Positions 1 to 7,657 of a DNA stretch of 35,370 bases are shown one piece after another. A model generated the notes under the pieces. The model did not search any database, was not told the origin of the DNA, and worked only from the letters and a program-made list of their open reading frames with translations. This DNA comes from Bacteroidales bacterium (GTDB taxonomy: Bacteria > Bacteroidota > Bacteroidia > Bacteroidales > UBA7960), in the NCBI GenBank assembly GCA_012521995.1, contig JAAYLH010000099.1:1-35370 (forward strand), given 5' to 3'. Made by a program: the position numbers and the translations under genes. Within the stretch, counting starts at the first letter, position 1; every line of letters starts with the position of its first letter.

Positions 1-314
1 ATCCGCACCGGGCGCTGATGCCCCTGAAAATGGCCACCCTGATGGCCGAAGACAAGGATGTGCTGGTGTATATGGATATTGAGGCCGTGAAGCTGCTGGT
101 AAAGGACGCCCGCGACCTGAGCCACGCCAATTTTGAGTCGGCCCATACCTACATCAGGATGCTGCTCGAAAAGAATGTGGGGGTTTATGCCTGCCCTACC
201 TGCCTGGAAGCCGCGGGCTATCAGCCCGAGGACCTGATGGAAGGCATCCAGCTGGCCCAGAAGGACAAGTTCTTCAGCTTCACCAAAGGCAGGATCCTGA
301 CACTGGATTATTAA
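1..314 (+). CDS. DsrE/DsrF-family protein, 3' part
   Basis: The reading frame is open from the left edge (first full codon at base 3) and stops at 312-314, so the N-terminus lies outside the window. An ATG at 18 is in frame, but the sequence before it (PHRAL) reads as protein, so 18 is probably not the true start. The ~100 visible residues match the C-terminal half of the DsrE/TusD-like fold (PF02635): an ATLMAEDKDVLVY strand-helix, then YACPTCLEAAG with the conserved cysteine region, and an ending ILTLDY. Family members are small cytoplasmic proteins, some of which carry persulfide sulfur on a cysteine. Two cysteines in the CPTC segment are candidates here, but the function of this stand-alone form is not known. 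The family assignment is from recalled patterns. Confidence 0.75.
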   Translation, partial: PHRALMPLKMATLMAEDKDVLVYMDIEAVKLLVKDARDLSHANFESAHTYIRMLLEKNVGVYACPTCLEAAGYQPEDLMEGIQLAQKDKFFSFTKGRILTLDY

Positions 315-375
315 GCTGCAGCCCTGGCAGAGAAATAAAAAAGACTTGGAGCGGGAATCCTGATGGGGAAAAGAT

Positions 376-987
376 TTACAGCCCCTTCAGTTTCTTGATC
401 TCGTTGAAGTGCTCGACGGTAATGCGTTCGAGGCGTTCGCGCGAGGTCTTGCGATAGTTTTCATATTCCTGCAAGACGTCGTTGAGGTCGATGGCCCTCT
501 GGCGCGACAGGCGGCGGGCATTGCGGGTCACCACCAGCAGCACCAGGGCCAGCAAGGCCAGGATGCCCATCACCGACCATACCACCACATTGTAGAACCC
601 CTTTTTTACGGGTTTTCCCAGGAAGGTAATGCTGTCCTTGTTGGCAATGGCCTGGTCGCGCTCGGTTTCAGTCACTTCCAGTTGCCCGGCCTGCTGTTCC
701 AGGCGTGCGTTCACCTCCAGCAACTCGCCCTCGAGGGCGCTGATCCTTTGGCGGGCCTGGTTGAGCGAATCGAGCGACTGCCTGCGGATGTCCTGAAACA
801 TATCCTCGCGGATGGCCCTGAAGCCCTCGTAAATACGGGTGCGCCGCTGCAAGGCATCGTACTGCCCCCGAAGAGTCAAATCCTCAGGCCCGGCCTCTGC
901 TTCCTGCCCCCGAACAGTCTGCAACGGCATCAGAAAGGACAACATCATTGATGTCAATACAACAAACATTTTACTCCATCTTCTCAT
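376..987 (-). CDS. membrane-anchored coiled-coil protein, unknown function
   Basis: About 203 residues starting at MRRWSK. The frame is open further upstream to 1038, but only this ATG puts a clean signal-peptide-like segment (MRRWSKMFVVLTSMM..., ending near VRGQ) at the N-terminus. A charged region (residues about 30-125) follows, rich in heptad-like Leu/Ala with Glu/Arg and Gln, typical of a coiled coil. One transmembrane helix (about 130-155, VWSVMGILALLALVLLVV) comes next, then a basic, probably cytoplasmic tail ending KKLKGL. The expected topology is a periplasmic coiled coil, one inner-membrane span and a cytoplasmic tail. Similar proteins are widespread in Bacteroidota and I recall some labelled tRNA (guanine-N1)-methyltransferase; nothing here resembles a SAM-binding methyltransferase, so that name should not be transferred. 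It faces the neighbouring DsrE-family gene. Confidence 0.7.
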   Translation of the reverse strand: MRRWSKMFVVLTSMMLSFLMPLQTVRGQEAEAGPEDLTLRGQYDALQRRTRIYEGFRAIREDMFQDIRRQSLDSLNQARQRISALEGELLEVNARLEQQAGQLEVTETERDQAIANKDSITFLGKPVKKGFYNVVVWSVMGILALLALVLLVVTRNARRLSRQRAIDLNDVLQEYENYRKTSRERLERITVEHFNEIKKLKGL

Positions 988-1196
988 GGCTGCAATTTTT
1001 TGAAAAGAAATTGAAAGGCATTCTATTATTCTCAACAAAAAATATGATATATTATTGTTTGAAGCCCCGCTTTGACTGATGTTATTTCCAGCACTTTCCC
1101 TCCGCCTTTGCCCCCAAAAGGAAATGCCATAATGACCCGGGTATTTCCCTTTTTATTAATATTCAACAAATTACCCGAAAACCCCCCGATTTTGAT

Positions 1197-1204
1197 TATC
1201 TTTG
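1197..1204 (+). promoter_or_regulatory. putative promoter -7 box of the cold-shock-domain gene
   Basis: TATCTTTG fits the Bacteroidota -7 consensus TAnnTTTG exactly and lies 63 bp before the ATG at 1268. No convincing TTG/TTTG -33 element is seen at 19-21 bp upstream. The resulting leader would be about 55 nt, A-rich just before the start. Confidence 0.5.
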
Positions 1205-1267
1205 CACGAACCAGCCCGGCCTCGGGCCCCACAATCACAATAAAAAAACAACCACCAAAAACACCAA

Positions 1268-1717
1268 ATGGGCAGATCACAAGACAGTTTCGGAAAGAAA
1301 GAAGTAAGGAACAAAAAAGAGAAAAAGCGCAAGGAAAAGGAAAAGAAACGCCTTGAGAAAAGGGAAAAGGAAAGCAGCGGCAGCCTCGACGACATGATCG
1401 CCTATGTGGACGCCTTTGGAAATATCACCGCCACCCCGCCCGACCCCCAGGACATCAAAGAGGTTGACCCGGAAGACATCGAGGTCAGCACCCCAAAAAA
1501 GGAAGACATCCCCTACGACCCCATCCGCAAGGGCATTGTCAGCTTCCTGAACGAATCGAAAGGCTTTGGTTTCATCAAGGACACCGAAACCCAGGAAAGC
1601 ATTTTCGTGCACGTGAACAACACCCTCGAGGAAATCAAGGAAGGCAACCTGGTGAGCTTCGAGGTGGAGATGGGCCCCAAGGGCCCTTCGGCCATCAAGG
1701 TAAAGGTGGCCCGCTAA
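1268..1717 (+). CDS. cold-shock-domain RNA/DNA-binding protein with charged N-terminal extension
   Basis: 149 residues in three parts. Residues 1-38 are almost entirely Lys/Glu/Arg (repeated KEKK, KRKEKEK). Residues 39-84 are an acidic linker (SLDDMIAYVDAFGNI, then PEDIEV). Residues 85-149 are a canonical cold-shock domain with RNP1 (KGFGFIKD) and RNP2 (SIFVHV), ending in PSAIKVKV. The domain binds single-stranded nucleic acid; classical CspA proteins are about 70 residues, so this one is double length. This architecture recurs in Bacteroidota cold-shock proteins as I recall, and the lysine-rich tail probably adds nonspecific RNA or ribosome affinity (inference). The start follows an A-rich leader (AAAACACCAA) rather than a Shine-Dalgarno sequence. 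A -7 box lies at 1197-1204 and a GC hairpin follows the gene. Confidence 0.9.
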   Translation: MGRSQDSFGKKEVRNKKEKKRKEKEKKRLEKREKESSGSLDDMIAYVDAFGNITATPPDPQDIKEVDPEDIEVSTPKKEDIPYDPIRKGIVSFLNESKGFGFIKDTETQESIFVHVNNTLEEIKEGNLVSFEVEMGPKGPSAIKVKVAR

Positions 1718-1721
1718 GCCG

Positions 1722-1743
1722 TCAGCGCCCTCCCCGGCGCTGA
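1722..1743 (+). other. GC-rich hairpin after the cold-shock gene, possible weak terminator
   Basis: TCAGCGCC (1722-1729) and GGCGCTGA (1736-1743) form a perfect 8-bp stem with a 6-nt loop, five bases after the stop codon. There is no immediate T-run (next is ACCCCAACAAAAAATTTT), so it may be a 3'-end stabiliser rather than an intrinsic terminator. Confidence 0.5.
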
Positions 1744-1852
1744 ACCCCAACAAAAAATTTTATCGCTGAATTCCTTTCCGGGAAACCCTTTCGGGCTATC
1801 CTGAGGATTTTTTGGAGGCTTATGGTCCGTTTCATGTTTGCACCATATTTGA

Positions 1853-1924
1853 AGTTGAACCGTAGTTTAACCGTAGTTTAACCGTTTTCAATTGGTTAAA
1901 GTACGGTTAAACTACGGTTAAACT
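1853..1924. repeat. 11-bp phased tandem repeat with 22-bp inverted repeat
   Basis: Six consecutive 11-bp units run 1853-1918: AGTTGAACCGT, AGTTTAACCGT twice, TTTCAATTGGT, TAAAGTACGGT, TAAACTACGGT. Every unit ends in GT at the same phase. The right half is the reverse complement of the left, so 1864-1885 pairs perfectly with 1903-1924 (22 bp) around a 17-nt loop (1886-1902). It lies between the cold-shock gene and the convergent exported GNAT-like gene. The array is related in period and word to 26001-26121. A terminator role is unlikely because neither arm is followed by a T-run. Confidence 0.85.
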
Positions 1925-1970
1925 CCAAAGATTCTATGAGCGAAAAACGAGGCAGTACCCTTCCGGGGGT

Positions 1971-2510
1971 TTAGTTGCCCAGGGCAATGGCCCTTCCCTT
2001 AAAGGAAGGATTGCGGAAAGGCCATTCCTCATTGACCCACTCTTTGACGGTTTCGGCAAAGGCTTGATACAAGCTGTTTTCGGTGGTACCGGTCCTGATC
2101 CACCAGGTCACCTCGGCATCATGGGCCGGATCGGCAGAGTGGTTAAGATACACGCAACCGATCATTTTACCATTTTCAGGATTGACCACCGGGTAAGCAT
2201 ATGATCTGCGCTGGTTAATTCTTCTTTGAAAGAAATCCATTCCCCTTGAGTTTTGCCCGTCAGGAAATCCATTGGCAGGCATATCGAGGGCAGGAACCGG
2301 TAGCCCGTAATCGGGGTCGGGCCCCCGCTGGGGGGAGGAATGATCGCTGGTCACAGTATGGGCAATCAGCGGCCGGATGATAAATTGTCCGTCTTCATAA
2401 GCGCCCGGAACATCGAAGCTGCCCGCAACGAGGGGCCTGTTTTGCGAAACGGCCGAAACAGCCAACAACAGGAAAAGGATAAAAGGGAAAAGGGTGATTC
2501 GAATTTTCAT
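1971..2510 (-). CDS. exported GNAT-like fold protein
   Basis: About 179 residues. An ATG four codons upstream (2522) is possible, but MKIRITLFPFILFLLLAVSAVSQ from 2510 is a textbook signal peptide. The mature part reads FDVPGAYEDGQFIIRPL at its start. Its C-terminal half (RRSYAY, then GKMIGCVYL, HDAEVTWWIRTG, VKEWVNEEWPF) resembles an uncharacterised GNAT-like family otherwise known to me as cytoplasmic proteins of Actinobacteria, with GCVY...DAEV...W..R and a terminal W...WPF. The usual GNAT acetyl-CoA loop (Q/RxxGxG/A) is not evident and the N-terminal half seems shortened. Acetyltransferase activity is therefore doubtful, the more so outside the cytoplasm where acetyl-CoA is absent. It may be a repurposed ligand-binding fold. 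A monocistronic gene converging on the cold-shock gene. Confidence 0.6.
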   Translation of the reverse strand: MKIRITLFPFILFLLLAVSAVSQNRPLVAGSFDVPGAYEDGQFIIRPLIAHTVTSDHSSPQRGPDPDYGLPVPALDMPANGFPDGQNSRGMDFFQRRINQRRSYAYPVVNPENGKMIGCVYLNHSADPAHDAEVTWWIRTGTTENSLYQAFAETVKEWVNEEWPFRNPSFKGRAIALGN

Positions 2511-2522
2511 AACATCATACAT

Positions 2523-3064
2523 TTGGGTTTGTTAATGAAGGTGATTTCTTCTTTTGTATATATAAAAACACCTTTAGTCCTAACCATCGATTTTTTTCTT
2601 AATTAAAGTTAGGCCGATACACCGGATCAGGAACGGGAAAAATCTTTCAAAAAGCAGTGATTTTTTACAATCCTGGCTTACAAGGAGGCAAAAAAACTCA
2701 ATGGTTGGCCGTTACCATCAGTTTCTGAAAACAACAACAGCCAATATTTTTGAGGTCTTTCCCTGGCCTTCCGGGGAAAAACCGTTGGCCGGAAAGCCCT
2801 TGAAGGTCCCGAAACCCTTCCCCTGGAAAGGCTCAGGAGTTTTTGAAAAAAATTATCTAAAATCTAATGATATTTGCTTTTCATTGTATAAATTAATAAA
2901 TTTACCTGTTGAAAACCTTCCTCCCTTAGGTTTCCTTACCTGTTTGTTTTTTGGGTTTACCGAATTATTGAATCAAATTAAAAAATAACGGAAACGCGGC
3001 ATGAACCTGGCTGTTTTGCGTGACTGCTACTTAATCCTGTTCATAACAACCAAAAATCAAACCC
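2523..3064. other. 542-bp intergenic region between divergent genes
   Basis: AT-rich region separating the exported GNAT-like gene (-) from the transglutaminase-like gene (+), so it should hold both promoters. No perfect TAnnTTTG box was found for either direction. It contains the dyad CCTAAC (2579-2584) / GTTAGG (2608-2613), 69 bp or more upstream of the minus-strand start. A 95-codon frame at 2701-2988 has no recognisable domain or start context and is treated as chance. Confidence 0.5.
2578..2614. repeat. spaced dyad TCCTAAC-N23-GTTAGGC, copy 1
   Basis: CCTAAC and its reverse complement GTTAGG are separated by exactly 23 nt; the flanking T and C extend the match with a second copy at 14849-14885, which has the same words and spacing. 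Both copies lie upstream of minus-strand genes for exported proteins. It could be a two-site operator, or coincidence. Confidence 0.35.
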
Positions 3065-4669
3065 ATGAAAAAAAACATCCTGTCCATTGCACTCATGGTG
3101 GTGGGGTTGATCCTGCTGATCCTTTCCTTTATGGGGATTGGGAAAGGCGGGAACCTGGAGATCAAGATCGATGAGGCCCCCCTGATCATGCCGGCTGCCC
3201 ATAAGGTGTATGCCAACCCTGACGCCCTCGACGGGCAGTATTATTTGTTCAAGGCCAAGATCACCAACACCGGGAGCGGCACCCTTGAAGATGTGGTGGT
3301 CAGGTACGAAGTCCCCGGATATATTGAATGGACCGAACTGACCACCGTTGGAAGAATGATCCCGGGGCAATCGGTGGTGGTGAGCTGTTACCCGGTCTTC
3401 GATGCGAAGATCACGGAGAAGACCACCGAATCGGTTGAAAAGACCAATATTGAAGTGGCCTGGGACGGGGCCGATGACGGCGACATCCTGAGGGAAGCCT
3501 TCACCTTTAAGATGTTGAACCGCAACGAATATGCCTATACCAATATGCCCCTGGATGAGATCCTGAGCTGGAATGATTTTTTCGACAACCAGGTATTATT
3601 ACCCTGTTATGTCACGCCCAACGATCCCATCGTAAAATACTATACCCAGGTTGTCCAGGAAAAGGTTTTGAGAGGGGAAGCGGCTGGCATATCGAATTCG
3701 CCCGAAGAGGGGGTTCGATTTCTGATGGGCTTATATGAAGCGACGCGGCTGGCCCATATGGTTTACAGCGCCACGCGGGGAATGCCCCAGTCGTTGCAAG
3801 ACATTCAAACCACGGTACAGCACTTGCGGCTTCCGCGGGAGGTGATCACGGGCAACACAGGGCTGTGTATTGAGCTTAGCCTCTTGTATGCCAGCGTGTT
3901 ATCGTCGGCAGGAATGGATCCGGTCATTTACCTGGTGCCCCAGCACGCCTACCCCGGTTTTAAAATGGGCGGGCAATATTTTGCCATCGAATCCACGGGG
4001 GTCGGCGGGGAAGGACTGGGCGGCACCCTTTCGGCCGAGCAGGCCTTTCGCGTGGGGATGGGTGAACTCGACACCCTGATCATGGCCCTGCAAAACGGGA
4101 TGCAGGGATATTCGGTAGTGGATATCCACGCCCTCAACCAGCAGGGGGTAGTAAGCATGAACCTCGAGGACAACGAATTCCTGAGGAGGAAAGTGGATGA
4201 GATCGCCCAAAACTTCGAGGGGCGAGGGCGAAGCTTCCGCAATGCCACGCAAAACCTGCAGCCGCAGCAAGCCAGCGTGGCCCGATTTCCCGGCCCCCTC
4301 TCCTTTGCCATTCCTTCCGGCTGGCAAACCTACCCATACCCGGCCCCCAATTTCCCGCTGCTGATCGCCCAGGTCATCTCGCCCGACCAAGCCGCCTCGG
4401 TTTCCGTATACGACATCCCGGCCAACAGCGCCCAGAACGCCATGGTTCAACTGGTCCAGTATTTCGCGCAAATGGGCCTGAACCTGCAATATTCAATTGA
4501 GGGCAACCGGGTCCAGGGCGCTTCCAGCAACTATGCGGCAGTCTTCCAGTGGAAGGGACGCATTGCCCCGGGGCCTAACGGCTATCGCCTGGTGGCCATA
4601 GGCGCCGACCAAAACTACTACCAGCATTACGCTGGCACCATTAACTCGATTTATAACAGCATAAACTAA
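3065..4669 (+). CDS. membrane-anchored transglutaminase-like protein
   Basis: 534 residues. An N-terminal hydrophobic helix (about 5-25, SIALMVVGLILLILSFMG) acts as signal anchor. An extracytoplasmic beta-rich region (about 30-160) follows, containing KITNTGSGTLEDVVVRYEVP, like Ig-type stalk domains. The central region (about 190-345) has a transglutaminase/protease-like core: NTGLCIELSLLYASVL with candidate nucleophile Cys268, then YLVPQHAYPGF with candidate His294, then AIEST as the possible acidic position. The C-terminal 125 residues (LSFAIPSGW onward) resemble PsbP/Mog1-type alpha-beta domains. Bacterial members of the superfamily are cysteine peptidases or cross-linkers, and the substrate here is unknown. 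Only 6 nt separate it from the next gene, so the two are probably co-transcribed. The Cys-His assignment is by motif spacing only. Confidence 0.7.
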   Translation: MKKNILSIALMVVGLILLILSFMGIGKGGNLEIKIDEAPLIMPAAHKVYANPDALDGQYYLFKAKITNTGSGTLEDVVVRYEVPGYIEWTELTTVGRMIPGQSVVVSCYPVFDAKITEKTTESVEKTNIEVAWDGADDGDILREAFTFKMLNRNEYAYTNMPLDEILSWNDFFDNQVLLPCYVTPNDPIVKYYTQVVQEKVLRGEAAGISNSPEEGVRFLMGLYEATRLAHMVYSATRGMPQSLQDIQTTVQHLRLPREVITGNTGLCIELSLLYASVLSSAGMDPVIYLVPQHAYPGFKMGGQYFAIESTGVGGEGLGGTLSAEQAFRVGMGELDTLIMALQNGMQGYSVVDIHALNQQGVVSMNLEDNEFLRRKVDEIAQNFEGRGRSFRNATQNLQPQQASVARFPGPLSFAIPSGWQTYPYPAPNFPLLIAQVISPDQAASVSVYDIPANSAQNAMVQLVQYFAQMGLNLQYSIEGNRVQGASSNYAAVFQWKGRIAPGPNGYRLVAIGADQNYYQHYAGTINSIYNSIN

Positions 4670-4675
4670 GCGGCC

Positions 4676-5287
4676 ATGAAAAGAAACCTCTTTTTCGTCC
4701 TGTTGTTAGGCTGTGCCATGGGGCTGATGGCGCAGACGGAACCCCTGAAACAGAAGCTGGAAATACGCCTTGACTCGATCGGCAATGCCAACTTCAAAGT
4801 CTCGATGACTATGAACGCCAACCAATGGCAGGTGTGGCTGCAATCGGTGGGAAACAATCCTGCGGTGATGAAACGGATGATGGAACGGGCGCTACCGGGT
4901 TATTTCCTCGACGATTTCGACCTTCAGAAGAACGACATGGAACGCTCCTTTGAGTTCATTTTCAAGGCTTATGGCGTTTGCGAGATAGACCGCCACGGGA
5001 AATGGATTATGAACACGGAAGAAAAAAACGCCGACATTACCACCCTCAGCGAGCGGAAATTTATGATGGTGACCATGGACACGGAAAACAATATCCAGAA
5101 CACACAATACCTTGATTTTCCGAAGGAAGCCAAAAACATCATCATTAGCCAGGACGCTTACGACAACACCCAGTTTGAGTTTGACATGGCTTCCCCCGGG
5201 CCACAGAAAGGCTGGATGCTATGGAGCGGCATAGGCCTGCTGCTGCTGGGAGGCGGATGGCTGGCCGCGGGAAGGCTACGTAAATAG
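4676..5287 (+). CDS. exported protein with C-terminal membrane anchor, unknown function
   Basis: 203 residues. The signal peptide MKRNLFFVLLLGCAMGLMAQ is followed by an extracytoplasmic domain of about 150 residues (FKVSMTMNANQWQVW..., SFEFIFKAYGVCEIDRHGKW, LDFPKEAKNIIIS). Near the end is a transmembrane helix (MLWSGIGLLLLGGGWLAAG) followed by the basic tail RLRK. The arrangement fits a type I membrane protein held at the inner membrane. I recognise no family. It sits 6 nt after the transglutaminase-like gene with no promoter between, so it is probably a functional partner, for example a substrate, regulator or complex subunit (inference from context only). Confidence 0.65.
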   Translation: MKRNLFFVLLLGCAMGLMAQTEPLKQKLEIRLDSIGNANFKVSMTMNANQWQVWLQSVGNNPAVMKRMMERALPGYFLDDFDLQKNDMERSFEFIFKAYGVCEIDRHGKWIMNTEEKNADITTLSERKFMMVTMDTENNIQNTQYLDFPKEAKNIIISQDAYDNTQFEFDMASPGPQKGWMLWSGIGLLLLGGGWLAAGRLRK

Positions 5288-5421
5288 GGTTATTGTGGCT
5301 TTTGACCCTGCGATGATCGGGATCAATTCCCTGGCTCCTATGGGCATTAAGTTTTCAACACCCTTCCTTTTCCTTTCCGGGTCCGTTCAATAATGTGTAA
5401 ATTCGCAGGAAAATCCCCCGA

Positions 5422-7368
5422 ATGATCACACCCGAGACCAAGGAAAAAATCATGGACGCCGTTCGCATCGAAGAAGTGGTGGGCGAGTTCGTGAATCTGA
5501 AGAAGCGGGGGGTAAACCTCATCGGGCTTTGTCCCTTTCACAATGAGAAGACGCCCTCGTTCAACGTAAACCCGGCGCGGGGCATCTTCAAATGCTTTGG
5601 CTGCGGCAAGGGGGGCGATGCAGTGAGTTTCCTGATGGATCACGAGCATTACACCTATCCCGAGGCGTTGAAATACCTGGCAGGCAAGTATGGCATCGAA
5701 ATCGAGGAGGAGGCACCCTCGCCCGAGCAACAGCAGGCCATGGACGAAAAGGAGAGCCTGTTCAACCTCACAGCCTTTGCTCAGAAATATTATGAGGAGA
5801 TTCTGCACCAGCACGAAGAAGGCAAGGCCATCGGGATGACCTATTTCAAGGAGCGGGGCTTCACGCTCGAGACCATCAAGAAATTCGGTCTGGGCTATTC
5901 ACTGGCCCAGTGGGATGCCTTCACCCAACACGCCAAAAAGCACGGTTACAAAAAGGAATACCTGCTGAAGACCAGCCTTACCAAGGAAAAGGATCAACAG
6001 ATGTACGACAGTTTCAGGGGGCGGGTCATCTTCCCCATCCAAAACCTGTCGGGGCGGGTGCTGGGCTTCGGTGCGCGCATCCTCACCAGCGAGAAGAACA
6101 AGCCCAAATACATCAACACCGCTGAGAGCGACATCTACCACAAGAGCAAGGTGCTCTACGGCTTGTATTTTGCCAAGAGCACCATTTCGCGCGAGGACAA
6201 CTGTTACCTGGTAGAGGGCTATACCGATGTCATTTCGATGCACCAGGCGGGCATCGAAAATGTCATTGCCAGTTCGGGCACTTCGCTGACCAGCGAGCAA
6301 ATCAAGCTCATCAGGCGTTACACAAGCAACATCACCCTGCTGTTCGACGGCGACCCCGCGGGCATCAAGGCGGCCTTCCGCGGCATCGACATGATACTGG
6401 AGGAAGGGATGAATGTAAGGCTGGTGCTGTTTCCCGATGGCGAAGACCCCGACTCCTACGCCCGTAAATACCGCCCGGTGGAGGTGAAGGAGTTTGTGGA
6501 AAAAAACGCCCTCGACTTTATCTCGTTCAAGACCCGGCTTTTGCTGGGGGAGACGCAGAATGACCCCATCCGCAAAGCGGGCCTCATCCGGGAGATTTCG
6601 CAGACCATCTCGCTGATCCCTGAGCCCATTGCCCGCACGCTTTACATCCAGCAGTGCAGCGAGCTGATGGAAATTGACGAACGCTTGCTGGTGGCTGAAG
6701 TCAACAAGCTACGCCGGCAGAAGATGCAGCGCGAACGAGGGCATGAGCCCCCGCAGGAGCTTCCTGAACCCCGTCCTGAGGCTGGGATTCAGCCGGAAAC
6801 CCAGAAAATCACCAACGGCCACCAGGAACGGGAAGTGATCAGAATGCTGCTGCAGCACGGGGAGAAAAAAATTGAGTTTAAAGTGGCCGACGAGGAAGGG
6901 AGGCCTGTAGACATAGCCATTCGGGTGGCCGACTTCATCGTTGATGACTTCAGCGACGACAAACTGGGTTTTGACAATGCTGCCTGCCAGGCCATTTTCG
7001 ACATCTATGCCGGGCATCGGCTGAAGGACACCACACCCACCGAACAGACCTTTTTCAATCACCCCGAACCCCTTGTGCGCGAACTGGCCGTTGACCTGCT
7101 CAGCACCCCATATACCCTGAGCGACAACTGGAAAAACCGCCATCGCATCTTTGTGAAGACCGAAGAAGAAAACCTGAAGCTAAGCCTGATTGAGGTATTG
7201 TATGCCTTTAAACTCAGGCGCCTGGAAAAAATGATCGAGGAGAACCAGGAGCAACTCAAGGCTGCCACCGAGGAGGAAGAGGCCCTGCAGTTGCTCGACA
7301 ACGACAGTAAGCTCAAAGCTAAGCGCAGCCTTTTTGCCAAAGAACTCAGCCGCATCATCACCCGCTGA
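5422..7368 (+). CDS. dnaG: DNA primase
   Basis: 648 residues, normal for the family. DnaG synthesises RNA primers for DNA replication. The N-terminal CHC2 zinc ribbon has Cys37, His40, Cys58 and Cys61 (GLCPFHNEKTPSF ... FKCFGC). The catalytic RNA polymerase domain with the Toprim core follows: CYLVEGYTDVISMHQAG supplies the acidic Glu, and LLFDGDPAGIKAA with GEDPDSY supplies the metal-binding Asp residues. The C-terminal part (about 430-648), after a Pro/Glu-rich linker, should be the helicase-binding domain and is poorly conserved, as usual. The start MITPETKEKIMDAVRIEEVV aligns with typical primase starts. A degenerate -7 box (TAAATTCG, 5398-5405) precedes it. It appears monocistronic. Confidence 0.97.
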   Translation: MITPETKEKIMDAVRIEEVVGEFVNLKKRGVNLIGLCPFHNEKTPSFNVNPARGIFKCFGCGKGGDAVSFLMDHEHYTYPEALKYLAGKYGIEIEEEAPSPEQQQAMDEKESLFNLTAFAQKYYEEILHQHEEGKAIGMTYFKERGFTLETIKKFGLGYSLAQWDAFTQHAKKHGYKKEYLLKTSLTKEKDQQMYDSFRGRVIFPIQNLSGRVLGFGARILTSEKNKPKYINTAESDIYHKSKVLYGLYFAKSTISREDNCYLVEGYTDVISMHQAGIENVIASSGTSLTSEQIKLIRRYTSNITLLFDGDPAGIKAAFRGIDMILEEGMNVRLVLFPDGEDPDSYARKYRPVEVKEFVEKNALDFISFKTRLLLGETQNDPIRKAGLIREISQTISLIPEPIARTLYIQQCSELMEIDERLLVAEVNKLRRQKMQRERGHEPPQELPEPRPEAGIQPETQKITNGHQEREVIRMLLQHGEKKIEFKVADEEGRPVDIAIRVADFIVDDFSDDKLGFDNAACQAIFDIYAGHRLKDTTPTEQTFFNHPEPLVRELAVDLLSTPYTLSDNWKNRHRIFVKTEEENLKLSLIEVLYAFKLRRLEKMIEENQEQLKAATEEEEALQLLDNDSKLKAKRSLFAKELSRIITR

Positions 7369-7657
7369 ACCCCGCCCGGAACCAATCCCAAAAGCTCAGC
7401 CCTTCCCTGGCGTCCGCTTACGGACAGAAACTTCTCTTTCCGGACAAATTCTCGGGCAAGGATTGCGGCATCCACAAAAAAAACGTCTTCAATCAGGAAA
7501 TTGGAAAAAATAAAAAACTCATCAAAGGCGTGTCTGGCTTTAATCGGATAAGAAAAATAAAATATTTCATCAAAAAGAGGGGGTTTTGGTACAGATTATG
7601 ATGGATAAATGTGCAACCATTTTCTGAAATTTCCTTTCATCATTATTCTGCATTGCC
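7369..7657. other. intergenic region after dnaG
   Basis: 289 bp, markedly AT-rich from 7495 to 7580. No terminator hairpin was found immediately after dnaG. A near-consensus Bacteroidota promoter for the small downstream gene lies at 7585-7614; nothing else is recognised. Confidence 0.4.
7585..7614 (+). promoter_or_regulatory. possible promoter of the small membrane protein gene
   Basis: TTTTG (7585-7589), a 17-nt spacer and TAAATGTG (7607-7614) resemble the Bacteroidota -33 TTTG / -7 TAnnTTTG layout with one mismatch in the -7 box. It is 43 bp before the ATG at 7658. Confidence 0.35.

Noticed and set aside
409-951. 180-codon plus-strand frame opposite the coiled-coil gene
   Set aside because: It is a mirror frame of a GC-biased real gene; the minus-strand product has a signal peptide, coiled coil and membrane helix, whereas this frame has low-complexity Gln/His content and no family.
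1277-1753. 158-codon minus-strand frame opposite the cold-shock gene
   Set aside because: The plus strand encodes an unmistakable cold-shock domain; the opposite frame is an artefact.
1853-1924. CRISPR array or rho-independent terminator interpretation of the repeat
   Set aside because: Units are 11 bp without spacers, and the 22-bp dyad is not followed by a T-run on either strand.
2701-2988. 95-codon plus-strand frame in the intergenic region before the transglutaminase-like gene
   Set aside because: It has no recognisable motif, no promoter or ribosome-binding context and an odd composition, so I treat it as chance.
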